Part shown: positions 63,431 to 64,000 of the stretch, in pieces
How the letters are laid out: each line of letters opens with the position of its first letter
How positions within the stretch are numbered: the stretch's first letter is position 1
Assembly (NCBI GenBank): GCA_023436885.1
Contig: JAEZHI010000015.1
Span: 113,422 to 177,421 of the forward strand
DNA from: Pseudomonadota bacterium
Lineage (GTDB): Bacteria; Pseudomonadota; Alphaproteobacteria; Rhizobiales; Pleomorphomonadaceae
DNA: 64,000 bases
Reading direction: 5' to 3'
Program-made: the position numbers and the translations under genes
The notes under the pieces: model-generated
What the model saw: only the letters and a program-made list of their open reading frames with translations
Told to the model about the DNA's origin: nothing
The model's database searches: none

Positions 63431-63444
63431 TATAAAATTTTATA
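63431..63444. promoter_or_regulatory. AT palindrome upstream of mucR
   Basis: Perfect 14-bp palindrome TATAAAATTTTATA, 85 bases before the mucR start, in an AT-rich stretch. MucR proteins bind AT-rich DNA with TA steps and repress their own genes, so this is a plausible autoregulatory site. That link is inferred. Confidence 0.5.
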
Positions 63445-63774
63445 TATTGCAGGTTGCGTCGCAAGCGCGCTTTCAAAGTTCGGAGTGAGGGTCAGAATAT
63501 CATTTTCTTCAAGGTATGAATTACTTCATCCCAATCTCACTGCGGTACTTCCATTCGCATTTTGTGGGGAATGAGCCGAGACTTCTCGGACAGCTGATAT
63601 CGGCACCTTGAACTAGTATGCTGGCGGTTGTCCGCCTTTGATCGCTGATCCAGAGAATGCAAACCGGGCACCATTCGTCGGGCCGGCTGTTGGCGCTGCG
63701 CTGCCGCGCTCTCCTCCGTCTCCCCCGCGCTAACGAATGGTTATCCAAAGAGAATCTGAAGATGACCTTCAGAA

Positions 63775-63793
63775 CTTGCGATTAGGTCGCAAG
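63775..63793. promoter_or_regulatory. Inverted repeat in DUF3563 leader, copy 2
   Basis: Identical to the 19-bp 7-5-7 inverted repeat at 62438-62456 and at the same distance from the start codon. Confidence 0.7.
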
Positions 63794-63876
63794 CCTTTCC
63801 CCGCCTACATTGAGGGCGTCAAAGAGATCAGAGAAAGAGGCCGGAAACCTCCGGTCAGGAAAGAAGGAAAGAAGAA

Positions 63877-64000
63877 ATGTTCGCCACCCTCAAGCGTACC
63901 GCCAAGCTCCTCCGCGTTCCCACCCAGGCTGAGCGCGACATGGCCTACCTCAACGAAGCCGGCGACCGTTACGACCTCGAAGCCCGCGAGCGGAACCTCA
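63877..64000 (+). CDS. DUF3563 family mini-protein, copy 2, 3' end outside window
   Basis: The first 41 codons are visible. They match copy 1 except at residues 8 (Thr for Ala) and 11 (Leu for Ala). The core DMAYLNEAGDRYDLEARER is identical. AAGGAAAGAAGAA precedes the ATG. The near identity of coding and leader DNA points to a recent tandem duplication or to gene conversion, with mucR between the copies. Confidence 0.8.
   Translation, partial: MFATLKRTAKLLRVPTQAERDMAYLNEAGDRYDLEARERNL

Larger units (their letters stand above)
63347..63876. other. Intergenic region upstream of mucR, with second DUF3563 leader
   Basis: These 530 bases hold the AT-rich mucR promoter region (63360-63470), the palindrome at 63431-63444 and, from 63729, the leader of the second DUF3563 copy. 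A 75-codon minus-strand frame (63521-63748) has no clear ribosome site or recognisable motif. Confidence 0.5.
63729..64000 (+). repeat. DUF3563 gene with leader, duplicate copy 2 (cut by window end)
   Basis: Copy of 62393-62664. The inverted repeat, the GAGGCCGG...CCTCCGGTC hairpin and the ribosome site are all retained; the stretch between the inverted repeat and ATTGAGGGCGTC differs most. Confidence 0.85.

Noticed and set aside
63521..63748. A 75-codon minus-strand frame between mucR and the second DUF3563 copy
   Set aside because: It has no clear ribosome site or known motif, and its N-terminal part overlaps the duplicated leader.

Overview
The window is chromosomal DNA from a GC-rich alphaproteobacterium, most likely of the order Hyphomicrobiales (Rhizobiales). 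The signs are a Ros/MucR-type zinc-finger regulator, DUF3563 mini-proteins, dispersed palindromic elements of a rhizobial type, and a very high share of ABC importers with tightly coupled ATGA gene junctions. The genus cannot be fixed from the sequence alone. There is no rRNA, CRISPR array, intact insertion sequence or complete prophage. Three tRNA genes are present (Tyr, Thr, Gly).

Layout. 1-8.2 kb: a purine salvage operon, entered part-way, with an amidohydrolase, a nucleoside hydrolase, a four-gene BMP-type nucleoside ABC importer and guanine deaminase. 8.2-13.6 kb: housekeeping genes (SleB-like cell-wall hydrolase, AcuI/YhdH-type reductase, DMT exporter, Mrp iron-sulfur carrier ATPase, MobA). 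13.9-16.3 kb: a polar amino-acid ABC importer without its ATPase. 16.5-25.8 kb: a glycine-zipper lipoprotein, a beta-hydroxyacid dehydrogenase, a Mn2+ riboswitch in front of mntP, an XRE-MFS pair, a DUF2339 giant membrane protein, a membrane histidine kinase and an Lrp regulator. 26-31.4 kb: moaA, an orphan family-5 solute-binding protein, a phosphoribosyltransferase, and a COG4315 protein - ECF sigma - anti-sigma operon.

31.4-39.9 kb is the best-defined catabolic unit. A LacI-type repressor faces an operon encoding a binding protein, two permeases, a 62-residue membrane protein, two ATPases and a fused dihydroxyacetone kinase (DhaK-DhaL). Two near-identical palindromic operators, 30 bp apart, lie in the divergent promoter. 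The gene set resembles rhizobial glycerol (GlpSTPQ/U) importers but ends in a triose kinase. 40-42.1 kb is a visibly AT-richer patch with a PAP2-type membrane phosphatase and a small secreted protein. 42.2-46.8 kb holds a second complete BMP-type nucleoside importer on the minus strand. 47-51.4 kb holds a TPR glycosyltransferase and a 1030-residue glycosidase-like protein with six repeats of about 77 residues.

52-59.6 kb: tRNA-Tyr, rlmB, tRNA-Thr, a GNAT enzyme, a PPOX-family flavoprotein, a dipeptide-type ABC translocator (two permeases, two ATPases, no binding protein) coupled to a class V aminotransferase, and tRNA-Gly. From tRNA-Gly to the right edge the content becomes accessory: a stand-alone TIR-domain protein with a TTG start, two overlapping phage/element-like hypothetical genes, and a MucR gene bracketed by two nearly identical copies of a DUF3563 gene with its leader.

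The candidates for something undescribed are the TIR protein with an unassigned C-terminal region beside tRNA-Gly, the duplicated DUF3563 leader with a perfect inverted repeat and alternative hairpins, the dihydroxyacetone-kinase-linked importer with its mini membrane subunit, and the repeat-bearing glycosidase. All functions are inferred by reading sequence motifs; no database search was run.
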